A stretch of DNA of 5,818 bases from Pseudomonas sp. (GTDB lineage Bacteria > Pseudomonadota > Gammaproteobacteria > Pseudomonadales > Pseudomonadaceae): assembly GCA_030654635.1 (NCBI GenBank), contig JAURXE010000109.1:1-5818 (forward strand), written 5' to 3'. The notes under the pieces are model-generated. The model ran no database searches and was not told the origin of the DNA. It saw only the letters and a list, made by a program, of their open reading frames with translations. The position numbers and the translations under genes were made by a program. This document shows positions 1 through 5,818 of this stretch, piece by piece (within the stretch, counting starts at the first letter, position 1; each line of letters starts with the position of its first letter).

Positions 1-190
1 CCGAGCCTTTGACGGCTACCAGCGGCTGTCACCCAGGTTTACACTCGCCGCCCCCGAGCAGACCGAAAACCACTGCGCTTGGTTATGCCGCGTTAAAAGC
101 AGCAAGCCCGCCGGATTGAACGTCGCACTAACCCGCGCTCGCCAGGTTTTCACCACGCCCGATCCCCTTTGTTTGGCCGAGGAGCCACCC
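1..190. other. 5' flanking region without a supportable gene
   Basis: One plus-strand frame, the one used by the PanZ-like gene, stays open from the left window edge to that gene. Its translation before the ATG at 191 shows no domain or motif I recognise, and it holds only a weak TTG near 116 as an alternative start. The other two plus frames are closed by stops at 10-12 and 117-119. A TTGACG at 9-14 and a TACACT at 40-45 look like promoter hexamers but are 25 bases apart, so they do not pair well. I read this as upstream untranslated sequence, possibly with the tail of a gene beyond the window. Confidence 0.4.
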
Positions 191-589
191 ATGCCGGTTT
201 ACGTCGAATTTGTCCGCCAGCCCAGCGCTCAAGACCGCAGCGACCTAGCCAAGGTCTACGCCGATGCGCCCGCTTGGCTGCTGGCCCCGCACGCCAGCGC
301 CGAGGCGTTGGTTGCTGCCGGCATCGCCAGCGGCCAGCTGATCGCCGGACGCTTCAACGACCGTCTGCTCGGCGCCGCGCTGCTTGAGCAAGGCCAAGAT
401 TGCTGGTGCCTGTCGCACCTGTGCGTGCGACAAATCACTCGCCAACGCGGCGTCGGCCGCCGCTTGCTGGACGAAGCCCAGCGCCTGGCCACCGAAGCCG
501 GCCAGGCCCTGCACCTCGCCGCGCCCCGCGATCATCTGGAAAGCCAAGCCCTGGCTGCACGCACCGGCCTGCCACTGGATACGTTTTAA
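191..589 (+). CDS. PanZ/PanM-like GNAT-fold protein (acetyl-CoA sensor family)
   Basis: A 132-residue single-domain GNAT protein. In E. coli, PanZ (PanM, about 127 residues) binds acetyl-CoA and the pro-form of aspartate decarboxylase PanD. It triggers PanD self-cleavage to the active pyruvoyl enzyme and links beta-alanine/CoA synthesis to acetyl-CoA level. By comparison with E. coli PanZ from memory, this protein shares the N-terminal pattern QDRxDL (residues 14-19), RFNDRLL (54-60; RFNERLL in E. coli, with Arg43 and Asn45 at the PanD contact), and VRQITRQRGVG (79-89), the GNAT pyrophosphate-binding loop (R/Q-x-x-G-x-G/A) for CoA. The start is ATG 191 because GAGGAG at 179-184 lies 6 bases upstream. 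The frame is open further left, but a start at TTG 116 would add 25 residues with no family match. The region between the first two motifs is longer than in E. coli. panD is not in the window, so regulation of PanD is inferred from family membership. A catalytic acetyltransferase of unknown substrate is the alternative. Confidence 0.75.
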   Translation: MPVYVEFVRQPSAQDRSDLAKVYADAPAWLLAPHASAEALVAAGIASGQLIAGRFNDRLLGAALLEQGQDCWCLSHLCVRQITRQRGVGRRLLDEAQRLATEAGQALHLAAPRDHLESQALAARTGLPLDTF

Positions 590-609
590 AGCCAACACTG
601 CCCGCCGCG

Positions 610-1827
610 CTAAAAACCAACTAGTCGCCGGGTTTTAACCTCCAAACACAGCAACCAAATCAGGCTAGCCAGGCACACTCCCGCCAGCGACAGGCCGACC
701 AGCCACTGCGCCGGGACCAGCCAAAAACCCCAGGCCAGCGCCACTCCGGCCAGACTCAGCAAGCGTACGAACTCCAGTTTCCACAGCGTGCGCCGCCCCT
801 CAAACAGCAGCCCCAAGCTGATGCAACCGAACAGAATCGCCAGCATCAGCAGCCAGGGTTCCCAGACCGCCGCCTGTTTGACGCTGGCGAGAAACGCCAG
901 CGCCAGGCCGTTAATCAGGATGAACTGCACCAGGGCATAGGCCTTGAGACTGGCCGGATATGCGCAATCGAACTTCTCCGCGCCCATCTTCGGCCACGGT
1001 CGCTCGCCCATATCCGCCGGCCGCCAGCCGGTTGGCATCCACCACAGGCGCAATTTGTCCCACCAACTGGCGGTGTCCCGCGCATCCGCCCAGAGCAGTC
1101 GCCACCAACTGAACTGCATGCGAATCGGGTCGAAGGTGCTGACTGGCGTGGTCACCCCGTAACGCACCGGCTCGCGCTCCTCGGTAAAGGTGCCGAACAG
1201 CTTGTCCCAGAAGATAAAGACCCCGCCGTGATTCTTGTCGATGTAGCAGTCGTTCTGGCCGTGGTGCACGCGGTGATGGCTGGGCGTCACCAGCACCTGT
1301 TCCAGCCAACCGAGACGGCCGACATGATGGCTGTGAATCCAGAATTGATAGGCCAGCTGAATACCCAGCAGCAGCAAAAACAGCGGCAGCGGTATGCCCA
1401 GCAGCGCCAGCGGCAGGTAAAACGGCCAGTCGAAGGCGGTCTGAAAAGCGCCCTTGCGCAGCGCCGTCGACAGGTTGAAGTCTTCGCTGGAGTGATGGGG
1501 CTGATGGGCGCCCCACAGCAGGTTGTAGCGATGCAGGCTGCGGTGCGCCCAGTAGAAGCACAGGTCCACCGCCACAAAACCGCCCAGCCAGACCAGCGGC
1601 GAGCCGGCATCCAGGCTAAACAGGCGGGCGTGTTCATAGAGCCAGGCGTAGGGAATCACCAGCAACAGGCGCAACGGCCCTTCCAGCAACACCCGCAGCA
1701 GCGCGCTATTGATGCTGGTCACACTGTCGGCCAAACGCCAAGTATGCCGGCCGGTGTATCGCTCATAGGCGAGTTCCAGCAGTATCAACAGGATGTACAG
1801 GGGGAACGCCAGCACGGCGATATTCAT
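610..1827 (-). CDS. Fatty acid hydroxylase/sterol desaturase superfamily protein, alkylglycerol monooxygenase (AGMO)-like
   Basis: An integral-membrane di-iron oxygenase of 405 residues. It carries the superfamily histidine clusters HRSLH (95-99), HQPHH (108-112), HSHH (165-168) and HHRVHH (184-189), which hold the two irons. Hydrophobic segments lie near residues 2-18, 43-62, 79-94 and 134-163, with four more in the C-terminal part (about 297-317, 323-342, 354-371, 375-394). Beyond the histidines it shares long stretches with animal AGMO/TMEM195 as I recall it: HHSSED-NLSTALR after box two, FWIH, TPSHHRVHHG, IDKN-GG, a WD-FGTF motif, and GVTTPVSTFDPI. AGMO cleaves the ether bond of alkylglycerols using tetrahydrobiopterin; the substrate here is unknown. 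The start is set at ATG 1827-1825 because GGAGGT (minus strand, 1837-1832) sits at ideal spacing. A GTG at 1842 would add five residues but has a poorer ribosome site and would contain that GGAGGT. The gene is monocistronic, convergent with the PanZ-like gene and divergent from asmA. Confidence 0.9.
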   Translation of the reverse strand: MNIAVLAFPLYILLILLELAYERYTGRHTWRLADSVTSINSALLRVLLEGPLRLLLVIPYAWLYEHARLFSLDAGSPLVWLGGFVAVDLCFYWAHRSLHRYNLLWGAHQPHHSSEDFNLSTALRKGAFQTAFDWPFYLPLALLGIPLPLFLLLLGIQLAYQFWIHSHHVGRLGWLEQVLVTPSHHRVHHGQNDCYIDKNHGGVFIFWDKLFGTFTEEREPVRYGVTTPVSTFDPIRMQFSWWRLLWADARDTASWWDKLRLWWMPTGWRPADMGERPWPKMGAEKFDCAYPASLKAYALVQFILINGLALAFLASVKQAAVWEPWLLMLAILFGCISLGLLFEGRRTLWKLEFVRLLSLAGVALAWGFWLVPAQWLVGLSLAGVCLASLIWLLCLEVKTRRLVGF

Positions 1828-1831
1828 GGCC

Positions 1832-1837
1832 ACCTCC
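1832..1837 (-). promoter_or_regulatory. Ribosome binding site deciding the start of the AGMO-like gene
   Basis: On the minus strand GGAGGT is followed by GGCC and then ATG at 1827-1825. This near-perfect Shine-Dalgarno sequence favours that ATG over the in-frame GTG at 1842, which would place the GGAGGT inside the coding sequence. Confidence 0.75.
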
Positions 1838-1934
1838 GCCACAGCTCTTTATTGTTAGACCGCCAGCCTAACCGCACTGCAGCAAAACCTGCCTGGCCGC
1901 AGCCGCCAAAACCGCTCGCCACTCGCGCCATCCC

Positions 1935-1954
1935 GCGCCGCAACTTGGCGGCGC
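1935..1954. repeat. Perfect 7-bp GC-rich inverted repeat (hairpin)
   Basis: GCGCCGC at 1935-1941 and GCGGCGC at 1948-1954 are exact reverse complements around a 6-base loop (AACTTG). No T-run follows on either strand, so it is not a standard intrinsic terminator. It could be a structured leader element, a protein site, or chance in GC-rich DNA. Confidence 0.45.
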
Positions 1955-2041
1955 AATAACAGGGAACCGCCTGCCCACTTCGCCATCCAACCTGCTACAG
2001 CGGCACGGCCATGGCTGCGCCAGATGCCACGAGCAGCGCGG

Positions 2042-2047
2042 TATACT
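2042..2047 (+). promoter_or_regulatory. Possible -10 element for the asmA-mutY-yggX operon
   Basis: TATACT matches five of six bases of the sigma70 -10 consensus and lies about 50 bases before the asmA start. There is no good -35 hexamer 16-18 bases upstream. The AT-richer stretch 2052-2075 offers other weak -10 candidates (AATAAT at 2054-2059). An activator-dependent or otherwise weak promoter would fit. Confidence 0.3.
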
Positions 2048-2097
2048 CGCGACAATAATGCTATTTCTCGTAATTGCTCTCACTAAAGGACTGATCC

Positions 2098-4305
2098 ATG
2101 AAGGCACTCGGCAAACTCGCGGGTCTGATTTTTCTCGGATTACTGTTGATCATTGTGATCCTGGGTTTTGCCCTAACCCAGTTTTTTGACCCCAATGACT
2201 ACAAGGATGAAATCCGCCAGATTGCCCGCGACAAGGCCAATCTTGAGCTGACCATCAATGGCGATATCGGCTGGAGCCTGTTCCCCTGGCTGGGTCTTGA
2301 GCTGACCGAGACCACCTTGGCCAGCGCCGCCACGCCGACCCAGCCGTTTGCCGATCTGCGCATGCTGGGCCTGTCGTTGCGGGTGCTGCCGCTGCTGCGC
2401 AAAGAAGTGCAGATGAGCGATATCCGCATCGACGGTCTCAACCTGACCCTGCAACGTGACGAGAAAGGCCACGGCAACTGGCAAGACATCGGCCATCCGG
2501 CCAAACCGGCAACCGCCGCCGCGAGCAGCGCCCCCGCCGACAACAGTGCCGCCGCGCCAGCCCCGGCCAGCAAACAACCGCTGCGCCTGGACATCGACAG
2601 CCTGAGCCTGACTAACTCACGAATCGCTTATCGCGACGTCAAAACCGGCCAGCAATACAGCGCCGAGAACATCCAGCTCAACACCGGCGCCATTCGTGAA
2701 GGCGCCAGCATTCCCCTGCAATTCACCGCCCTGCTAGCCAGCAACCAGCCAGTGCTGCAGGCGCGCACGGAGCTGCAAGGCCAGCTGCGTTTCGATCGCG
2801 CGCTCAAGCGCTACCAGCTGGAAGACTTGAAACTCTCCGGTGAAATCGCCGGCGAACCACTGCGAGGCAAAACCCTGACCTTCGCCACCCAAGGCCAGTT
2901 GTTGCTCGACCAGTCCGCACAGGTCGCTGAATGGAGCGGCATCAAACTATCGCTCAACCAGCTGCGTGCCCTTGGCGAGCTGAAAGTCCGCAACCTCGAC
3001 AGCGAGCCAGCTCTGGACGGCGGCGTGTCGATTGCCGCGCTCAACCTGCGCGAATTCCTGCCCGGTATCGGCCAACCCTTACCGGCGATGAGTGACAGCA
3101 CGGCCCTGAGTAAATTTGAACTGGTCAGCCGCCTCAAAGGCAGCCGCAGCAGCCTGAAACTCGACGAGCTAAACTTCAAACTGGATGACAGCAACTTCAC
3201 CGGCAGCCTGGCCGTCAGCGACTTCGCCAAACAAGCCTTGCGCATCCAACTCAAAGGCGACCAGCTCAACCTCGACCGCTACCTGCCGCCCACTAACAAG
3301 AACGACAGCAGCGCCCGCCAAGCCGAAGTAAAAACCGTGCTGGCGGCGGCAGGTGCTTCCGGCACCAGCGAGCTGCCCAAGGCTCCGACCGAGCAAGCCT
3401 GGAGCGAAGCCACCGTACTGCCGATCGATCGCCTGCGCAGCCTTGATGTGCAACTGGGTTTGAACCTCGGCCAACTGACCCTGCATCAGCTGCCGATAGA
3501 GAACTTCAACCTCAAAGCCGAGGGCAAAAACGGCCAGCTCAGCCTCAGCGAGCTGCGCGGCGAGCTGTATAACGGCAACTTCAACGCCACCGCCAGCCTC
3601 GACGTGCAGCCGGTCACGCCAGTGCTCGGCCTGCAGACCAAGATCAGCCGGATAGCCGCCGAGCGATTACTTAAAGGCCTCGGGCAAAAACCCAGCATCA
3701 GCGGCGCCCTCGACCTCAACGCCGACCTGCGCAGCAGCGGCAACAGCCAAAAAGCCTGGGTCGACAACCTCAGCGGCCCGGCCAGCTTCGCCATCGACAA
3801 CGGCGTGCTGTTCGATGCCAATCTCGAGCAGCAACTCTGCCAAGGCATCGCCACCCTCAATCGCAAAACCCTCAGTGGCGAAGCGCGCGGCAAGGACACC
3901 GCCTTCGAAACCTTCAGCGGCAACCTGAACATAGTCAACGGCGTCGCCAGCAACCCCGACCTGAAAGTCCGTATTCAAGGCCTGAGCGTCAACGGCGACG
4001 GCGCACTGGATCTGCGCGTGCTGGCCATGGACTACCGCGTCGGCATCATCATTGAAGGCGACAAGAGCGCCATGCCCGACCCGGCCTGCCAGATCAACAA
4101 ACACTACGTCGGCCTCGAATGGCCGCTGCTCTGCCGTGGCCCACTGGAACTCGGCGCCAAGGCCTGCCGCGTCGATAAAAACGGTCTGGGTAAGATCGCC
4201 GCCAAACTGGCCACCGAAAAACTCGGCGAGAAGATCGAAGAGAAACTCGGCGACAAAGTCAGCCCCGAACTGAAAGACGCGCTCAAAGGCCTGTTCAACC
4301 GATGA
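2098..4305 (+). CDS. asmA: AsmA family protein (inner-membrane-anchored envelope protein)
   Basis: A 735-residue protein with a short basic N-terminus and one hydrophobic segment (about 7-27), a signal anchor that would put the rest in the periplasm. The adjoining [13 protein letters not shown] (31-43), the [15 protein letters not shown] stretch (53-67) and the L-V-PLL pattern near 95-100 match the N-terminal domain of E. coli AsmA. Residues about 134-160 form an Ala/Pro/Ser-rich linker. Alternating beta-rich sequence follows, then an AsmA-type C-terminal domain (about 440-660; [11 protein letters not shown] from 538, then a [13 protein letters not shown] stretch). The last 40 residues are a charged amphipathic tail with [14 protein letters not shown] at 707-720. 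AsmA-like proteins influence outer-membrane lipid/protein homeostasis, and larger relatives (TamB, YhdP, YdbH) are thought to move phospholipids between membranes; the exact role here is inferred. It is longer than E. coli AsmA (about 617). The start ATG has AAGGA at 2086-2090, 7 bases upstream. The stop overlaps the mutY start as ATGA. Confidence 0.88.
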   Translation: MKALGKLAGLIFLGLLLIIVILGFALTQFFDPNDYKDEIRQIARDKANLELTINGDIGWSLFPWLGLELTETTLASAATPTQPFADLRMLGLSLRVLPLLRKEVQMSDIRIDGLNLTLQRDEKGHGNWQDIGHPAKPATAAASSAPADNSAAAPAPASKQPLRLDIDSLSLTNSRIAYRDVKTGQQYSAENIQLNTGAIREGASIPLQFTALLASNQPVLQARTELQGQLRFDRALKRYQLEDLKLSGEIAGEPLRGKTLTFATQGQLLLDQSAQVAEWSGIKLSLNQLRALGELKVRNLDSEPALDGGVSIAALNLREFLPGIGQPLPAMSDSTALSKFELVSRLKGSRSSLKLDELNFKLDDSNFTGSLAVSDFAKQALRIQLKGDQLNLDRYLPPTNKNDSSARQAEVKTVLAAAGASGTSELPKAPTEQAWSEATVLPIDRLRSLDVQLGLNLGQLTLHQLPIENFNLKAEGKNGQLSLSELRGELYNGNFNATASLDVQPVTPVLGLQTKISRIAAERLLKGLGQKPSISGALDLNADLRSSGNSQKAWVDNLSGPASFAIDNGVLFDANLEQQLCQGIATLNRKTLSGEARGKDTAFETFSGNLNIVNGVASNPDLKVRIQGLSVNGDGALDLRVLAMDYRVGIIIEGDKSAMPDPACQINKHYVGLEWPLLCRGPLELGAKACRVDKNGLGKIAAKLATEKLGEKIEEKLGDKVSPELKDALKGLFNR

Positions 4306-5384
4306 GTCCTGAGCAATTTGGCGCCGCCGTACTCACCTGGTACGACCAGCACGGCCGCAAAGACCTGCCCTGGCAACAGGGCATCACGCCCTACCGGGTC
4401 TGGGTGTCGGAGATCATGCTGCAGCAAACCCAGGTCAGCACCGTGCTGGGTTACTTCGAGCGGTTTATGGCCGCGCTACCCAGCGTGCAGGCCCTGGCCG
4501 CCGCGCCAACCGATGAAGTGCTGCACCTGTGGACCGGCCTGGGTTATTACACCCGCGCCCGCAACCTGCAAAAAACCGCACAAATAGTGGTGGCCGAGCA
4601 TGCCGGGCAATTCCCCACATCGGTTGAGCAACTGATCGAGCTGCCTGGCATCGGCCGCTCCACCGCCGGCGCCATCGCCAGCCTGAGCATGGGCCTGCGT
4701 GCGCCGATTCTGGATGGCAATGTCAAACGGGTGCTGGCCCGCTACGCCGCTCAGGAGGGTTATCCGGGTGAACCGAAAGTCGCCGCGCAACTCTGGGCGC
4801 TGGCCGAGCAGCTGACGCCACCCGCACGGGTCAATCACTACACCCAGGCGATGATGGATCTCGGCGCCACCCTCTGCACCCGCAGCAAACCCAGCTGCCT
4901 GCTCTGCCCGCTGCAAACCGGCTGCCAGGCGCAGATGCTCGGGCTGCAAAGCCGCTATCCGATCCCCAAGCCGCGCAAAGAGTTGCCGCAAAAAACCACC
5001 CTGATGCCGCTGCTGGCCAATCGCGACGGCGCCATCCTGCTCTATCGCCGCCCGCCCAGCGGCCTGTGGGGCGGCCTGTGGAGCCTGCCCGAACTGCAGA
5101 CCAGCGACGAGTTAAGCGCCCTCGCCCAACAGCAAGGCCTGAGCCTCGGCCAACAGCAGCCCATGGCGACGCTCAAACACACCTTCAGCCACTTTCAGCT
5201 GACCATCGAACCGCGGCTGATCCACGTCGAGCATTCCCTCAGCGCCGTGGCCGAGGGCGACTGGCTCTGGTATAACCTCGCCACCCCGCAGCGCCTAGGC
5301 CTCGCCGCCCCGGTGAAGAAGCTGCTAAAACGCGCCGCCGAGCAATTAAGCGCCGGCCAACTAAACACCGGAGAGCCGTCATGA
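4302..5384 (+). CDS. mutY: Adenine DNA glycosylase MutY
   Basis: A cytoplasmic base-excision repair enzyme (360 residues) that removes adenine mispaired with 8-oxoguanine, preventing G:C to T:A transversions. Diagnostic residues sit at the same numbers as in E. coli MutY: catalytic Glu37 in [13 protein letters not shown], Tyr82 in [11 protein letters not shown], the helix-hairpin-helix [12 protein letters not shown] (114-125), catalytic Asp138 in [12 protein letters not shown], and the [4Fe-4S] loop with Cys192, Cys199, Cys202 and Cys208 (C-x6-C-x2-C-x5-C). After a proline/lysine-rich linker (about 218-232) comes the NUDIX-like 8-oxoG-recognition domain (about 233-348), with [12 protein letters not shown] and the FSH loop in KHTFSHF (292-298). 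All key residues are present, so it should be active. The length is normal for the family. The ATG overlaps the asmA stop (ATGA, 4302-4305). Its ribosome site is weak (AAAGG about 12 bases upstream), consistent with coupling to asmA translation. Confidence 0.97.
   Translation: MSPEQFGAAVLTWYDQHGRKDLPWQQGITPYRVWVSEIMLQQTQVSTVLGYFERFMAALPSVQALAAAPTDEVLHLWTGLGYYTRARNLQKTAQIVVAEHAGQFPTSVEQLIELPGIGRSTAGAIASLSMGLRAPILDGNVKRVLARYAAQEGYPGEPKVAAQLWALAEQLTPPARVNHYTQAMMDLGATLCTRSKPSCLLCPLQTGCQAQMLGLQSRYPIPKPRKELPQKTTLMPLLANRDGAILLYRRPPSGLWGGLWSLPELQTSDELSALAQQQGLSLGQQQPMATLKHTFSHFQLTIEPRLIHVEHSLSAVAEGDWLWYNLATPQRLGLAAPVKKLLKRAAEQLSAGQLNTGEPS
5370..5375 (+). promoter_or_regulatory. Ribosome binding site of yggX within the mutY 3' end
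   Basis: GGAGAG at 5370-5375 lies 5 bases before the yggX ATG at 5381 and inside the last codons of mutY. Together with the ATGA overlap, it allows both independent initiation and coupled re-initiation for yggX. Confidence 0.65.
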
Positions 5385-5653
5385 CCCGCACCGTCATCTG
5401 CCGCAAGCACAAGCAAGAACTGCCAGGCCTTGAGCGCCCACCCTACCCAGGCGCCAAAGGCGAAGACATCTTCCAGAACGTCTCCAAGCAAGCCTGGGAT
5501 GAGTGGCAAAAACACCAAACCATGCTGATCAACGAACGCCGCCTGAACATGATGAATGCCGAGGACCGCAAATTCCTCCAGACCGAGATGGACAAGTTCT
5601 TATCCGGCGAAGAGTACGCCAAGGCTGACGGCTACGTGCCCCCCAGCGCCTGA
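5381..5653 (+). CDS. yggX: Oxidative damage protection / probable Fe(2+)-trafficking protein YggX
   Basis: A small cytoplasmic protein of 90 residues, the usual length for the family. YggX proteins protect Fe-S clusters from oxidants and influence the labile iron pool; direct iron trafficking is proposed rather than settled. Family hallmarks are visible: an N-terminal [17 protein letters not shown] (2-18) with the conserved Cys7, [11 protein letters not shown] (21-31), the W-x-x-W-x-K-H-Q-T-x-L-I-N-E core (39-52), [13 protein letters not shown] (54-66), and the C-terminal GYVPP (84-88). It starts in a 4-base overlap with mutY (ATGA, 5381-5384), the same mutY-yggX order as in E. coli, where yggX belongs to the SoxRS-linked response. 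No mltC follows here; the next gene is a tRNA with its own promoter. Confidence 0.97.
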   Translation: MTRTVICRKHKQELPGLERPPYPGAKGEDIFQNVSKQAWDEWQKHQTMLINERRLNMMNAEDRKFLQTEMDKFLSGEEYAKADGYVPPSA

Positions 5654-5670
5654 GGCAAAACAGCGTAAGC

Positions 5671-5693
5671 AGCGGTAATCGCTAAGTATTTTT
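5671..5693 (+). terminator. Weak candidate terminator for the asmA-mutY-yggX operon
   Basis: AGCG (5671-5674) and CGCT (5680-5683) can pair around a 5-base loop, and a T-rich stretch (TATTTTT, 5687-5693) follows a few bases later. The stem is only 4-5 bp and the T-run is not immediate, so this would be a poor intrinsic terminator. Readthrough into the tRNA or Rho-dependent ending are both possible. The T-run overlaps the UP element of the tRNA promoter. Confidence 0.3.
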
Positions 5694-5700
5694 CAATAAA
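5684..5700 (+). promoter_or_regulatory. UP element of the tRNA-Phe promoter
   Basis: This AT-rich tract aligns by eye with the full UP consensus AAAWWTWTTTTNNNAAA at 12 of 14 specified positions (mismatches at 5686 and 5694). It ends three bases before the -35 hexamer, the expected register. UP elements bind the C-terminal domains of the RNA polymerase alpha subunits and boost stable-RNA promoters. Confidence 0.65.
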
Positions 5701-5703
5701 TAT

Positions 5704-5732
5704 TTGACAGCTACCCGGAAAAACAGTCTAAT
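5704..5732 (+). promoter_or_regulatory. Sigma70 promoter of tRNA-Phe
   Basis: A consensus -35 TTGACA (5704-5709), a 17-base spacer and a -10 TCTAAT (5727-5732, five of six bases). The predicted start of transcription is about 5739-5741, giving a leader of only a few bases before the mature tRNA at 5743. The GC-rich bases between (GCGCCCCG, 5733-5740) resemble the discriminator of rRNA and tRNA promoters that ppGpp/DksA down-regulates in the stringent response. Confidence 0.88.
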
Positions 5733-5742
5733 GCGCCCCGTT

Positions 5743-5818
5743 GCCCGGATAGCTCAGTCGGTAGAGCAGGGGATTGAAAATCCCCGTGTCGGCGGTTCGA
5801 TTCCGTCTCCGGGCACCA
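5743..5818 (+). tRNA. tRNA-Phe (anticodon GAA)
   Basis: A complete 76-base cloverleaf. The acceptor stem 5743-5749 pairs fully with 5808-5814. The D stem is GCTC/GAGC (5752-5755, 5764-5767) and the anticodon stem GGGGA/TCCCC (5769-5773, 5781-5785), with loop TTGAAAA giving anticodon GAA at 5776-5778, which reads Phe codons UUU/UUC. The T stem 5791-5795/5803-5807 has one G-U pair around the TTCGATT loop. The discriminator base is A (5815) and CCA is encoded (5816-5818), ending exactly at the window edge. It is preceded by its own strong promoter. tRNA 3' ends are common integration sites, but what lies beyond is not visible. Confidence 0.98.

Larger units (their letters stand above)
1828..2097. 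other. Divergent intergenic region between the AGMO-like gene and asmA
   Basis: About 270 bases between two divergently transcribed starts. It must carry the promoters of both genes. I see a possible -10 for asmA at 2042-2047 and a GC-rich hairpin at 1935-1954. I find no convincing sigma70 promoter pair for the leftward gene. Short minus-strand open frames cross this region but have no matching ribosome site or recognisable protein, so I do not call a gene here. Confidence 0.6.

Noticed and set aside
9..45. TTGACG and TACACT as a promoter for the PanZ-like gene
   Set aside because: The hexamers are 25 bases apart, far from the 16-18 optimum, and no other matching partner was found.
245..598. 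Minus-strand open frame opposite the PanZ-like gene
   Set aside because: The plus strand carries clear GNAT/PanZ motifs and a strong ribosome site. The reverse translation shows no motif.
613..636. Inverted repeat AAAACC...GGTTTT between the convergent genes, as a two-way terminator
   Set aside because: The arms are short (6 bp) and AT-rich around a 12-base loop, and they lie inside the 3' end of the AGMO-like gene. Too weak to call.
1228..1959. Long plus-strand open frame opposite the AGMO-like gene
   Set aside because: It is glutamine-rich with no recognisable domain, lies antisense to a gene with clear family motifs, and fits the mirror of GC-biased codon use.
1855..2107. Short minus-strand open frames across the divergent spacer
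   Set aside because: Arg/Ala/Trp-rich translations of GC-rich DNA with no family likeness. One runs into the asmA start, and no convincing ribosome site or promoter was seen.
5661..5678. Imperfect 9-base tandem repeat (CAGCGTAAG / CAGCGGTAA) after yggX
   Set aside because: Only two short imperfect copies; likely chance and not evidence of an att site or array.

Overview
This window looks like a chromosomal segment of a Pseudomonas (Gammaproteobacteria). It is GC-rich. The run AsmA-family gene, mutY, yggX, then tRNA-Phe is an arrangement I recall from Pseudomonas chromosomes, and the YggX and MutY proteins read as typical pseudomonad versions. I see no mobile element, CRISPR array, rRNA or sign of recent transfer.

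Layout. Positions 1-190 hold no gene I can support. At 191-589 (+) is a small GNAT-fold protein that resembles PanZ/PanM, the acetyl-CoA-sensing partner of aspartate decarboxylase PanD. It converges, with a 20-bp gap, on a minus-strand membrane protein gene (1827 down to 610). That gene encodes a fatty-acid hydroxylase/sterol desaturase superfamily enzyme whose motifs and layout match animal alkylglycerol monooxygenase (AGMO/TMEM195) more closely than classical sterol desaturases. A 270-bp divergent spacer (1828-2097) contains a GC-rich hairpin and a possible promoter for the rightward genes.

From 2098 rightward, an AsmA-family envelope protein, the adenine DNA glycosylase MutY and the iron-trafficking/oxidative-protection protein YggX form a tight operon. 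Both junctions are 4-base ATGA start/stop overlaps, which suggests translational coupling. MutY (an Fe-S enzyme that removes A opposite 8-oxoG) and YggX (protection of Fe-S proteins) fit a shared oxidative-damage theme. AsmA is an inner-membrane-anchored envelope/lipid-homeostasis protein and its link to the other two is less obvious.

The window ends exactly on the CCA of a complete tRNA-Phe(GAA). Directly upstream is a strong stable-RNA promoter: a near-consensus UP element, TTGACA, a 17-bp spacer, TCTAAT, and a GC-rich discriminator of the kind associated with stringent control. No new multi-gene system is evident. The points most worth a second look are the AGMO-like enzyme (including one substituted key position), the PanZ-like protein, and the compact yggX-tRNA intergenic region.
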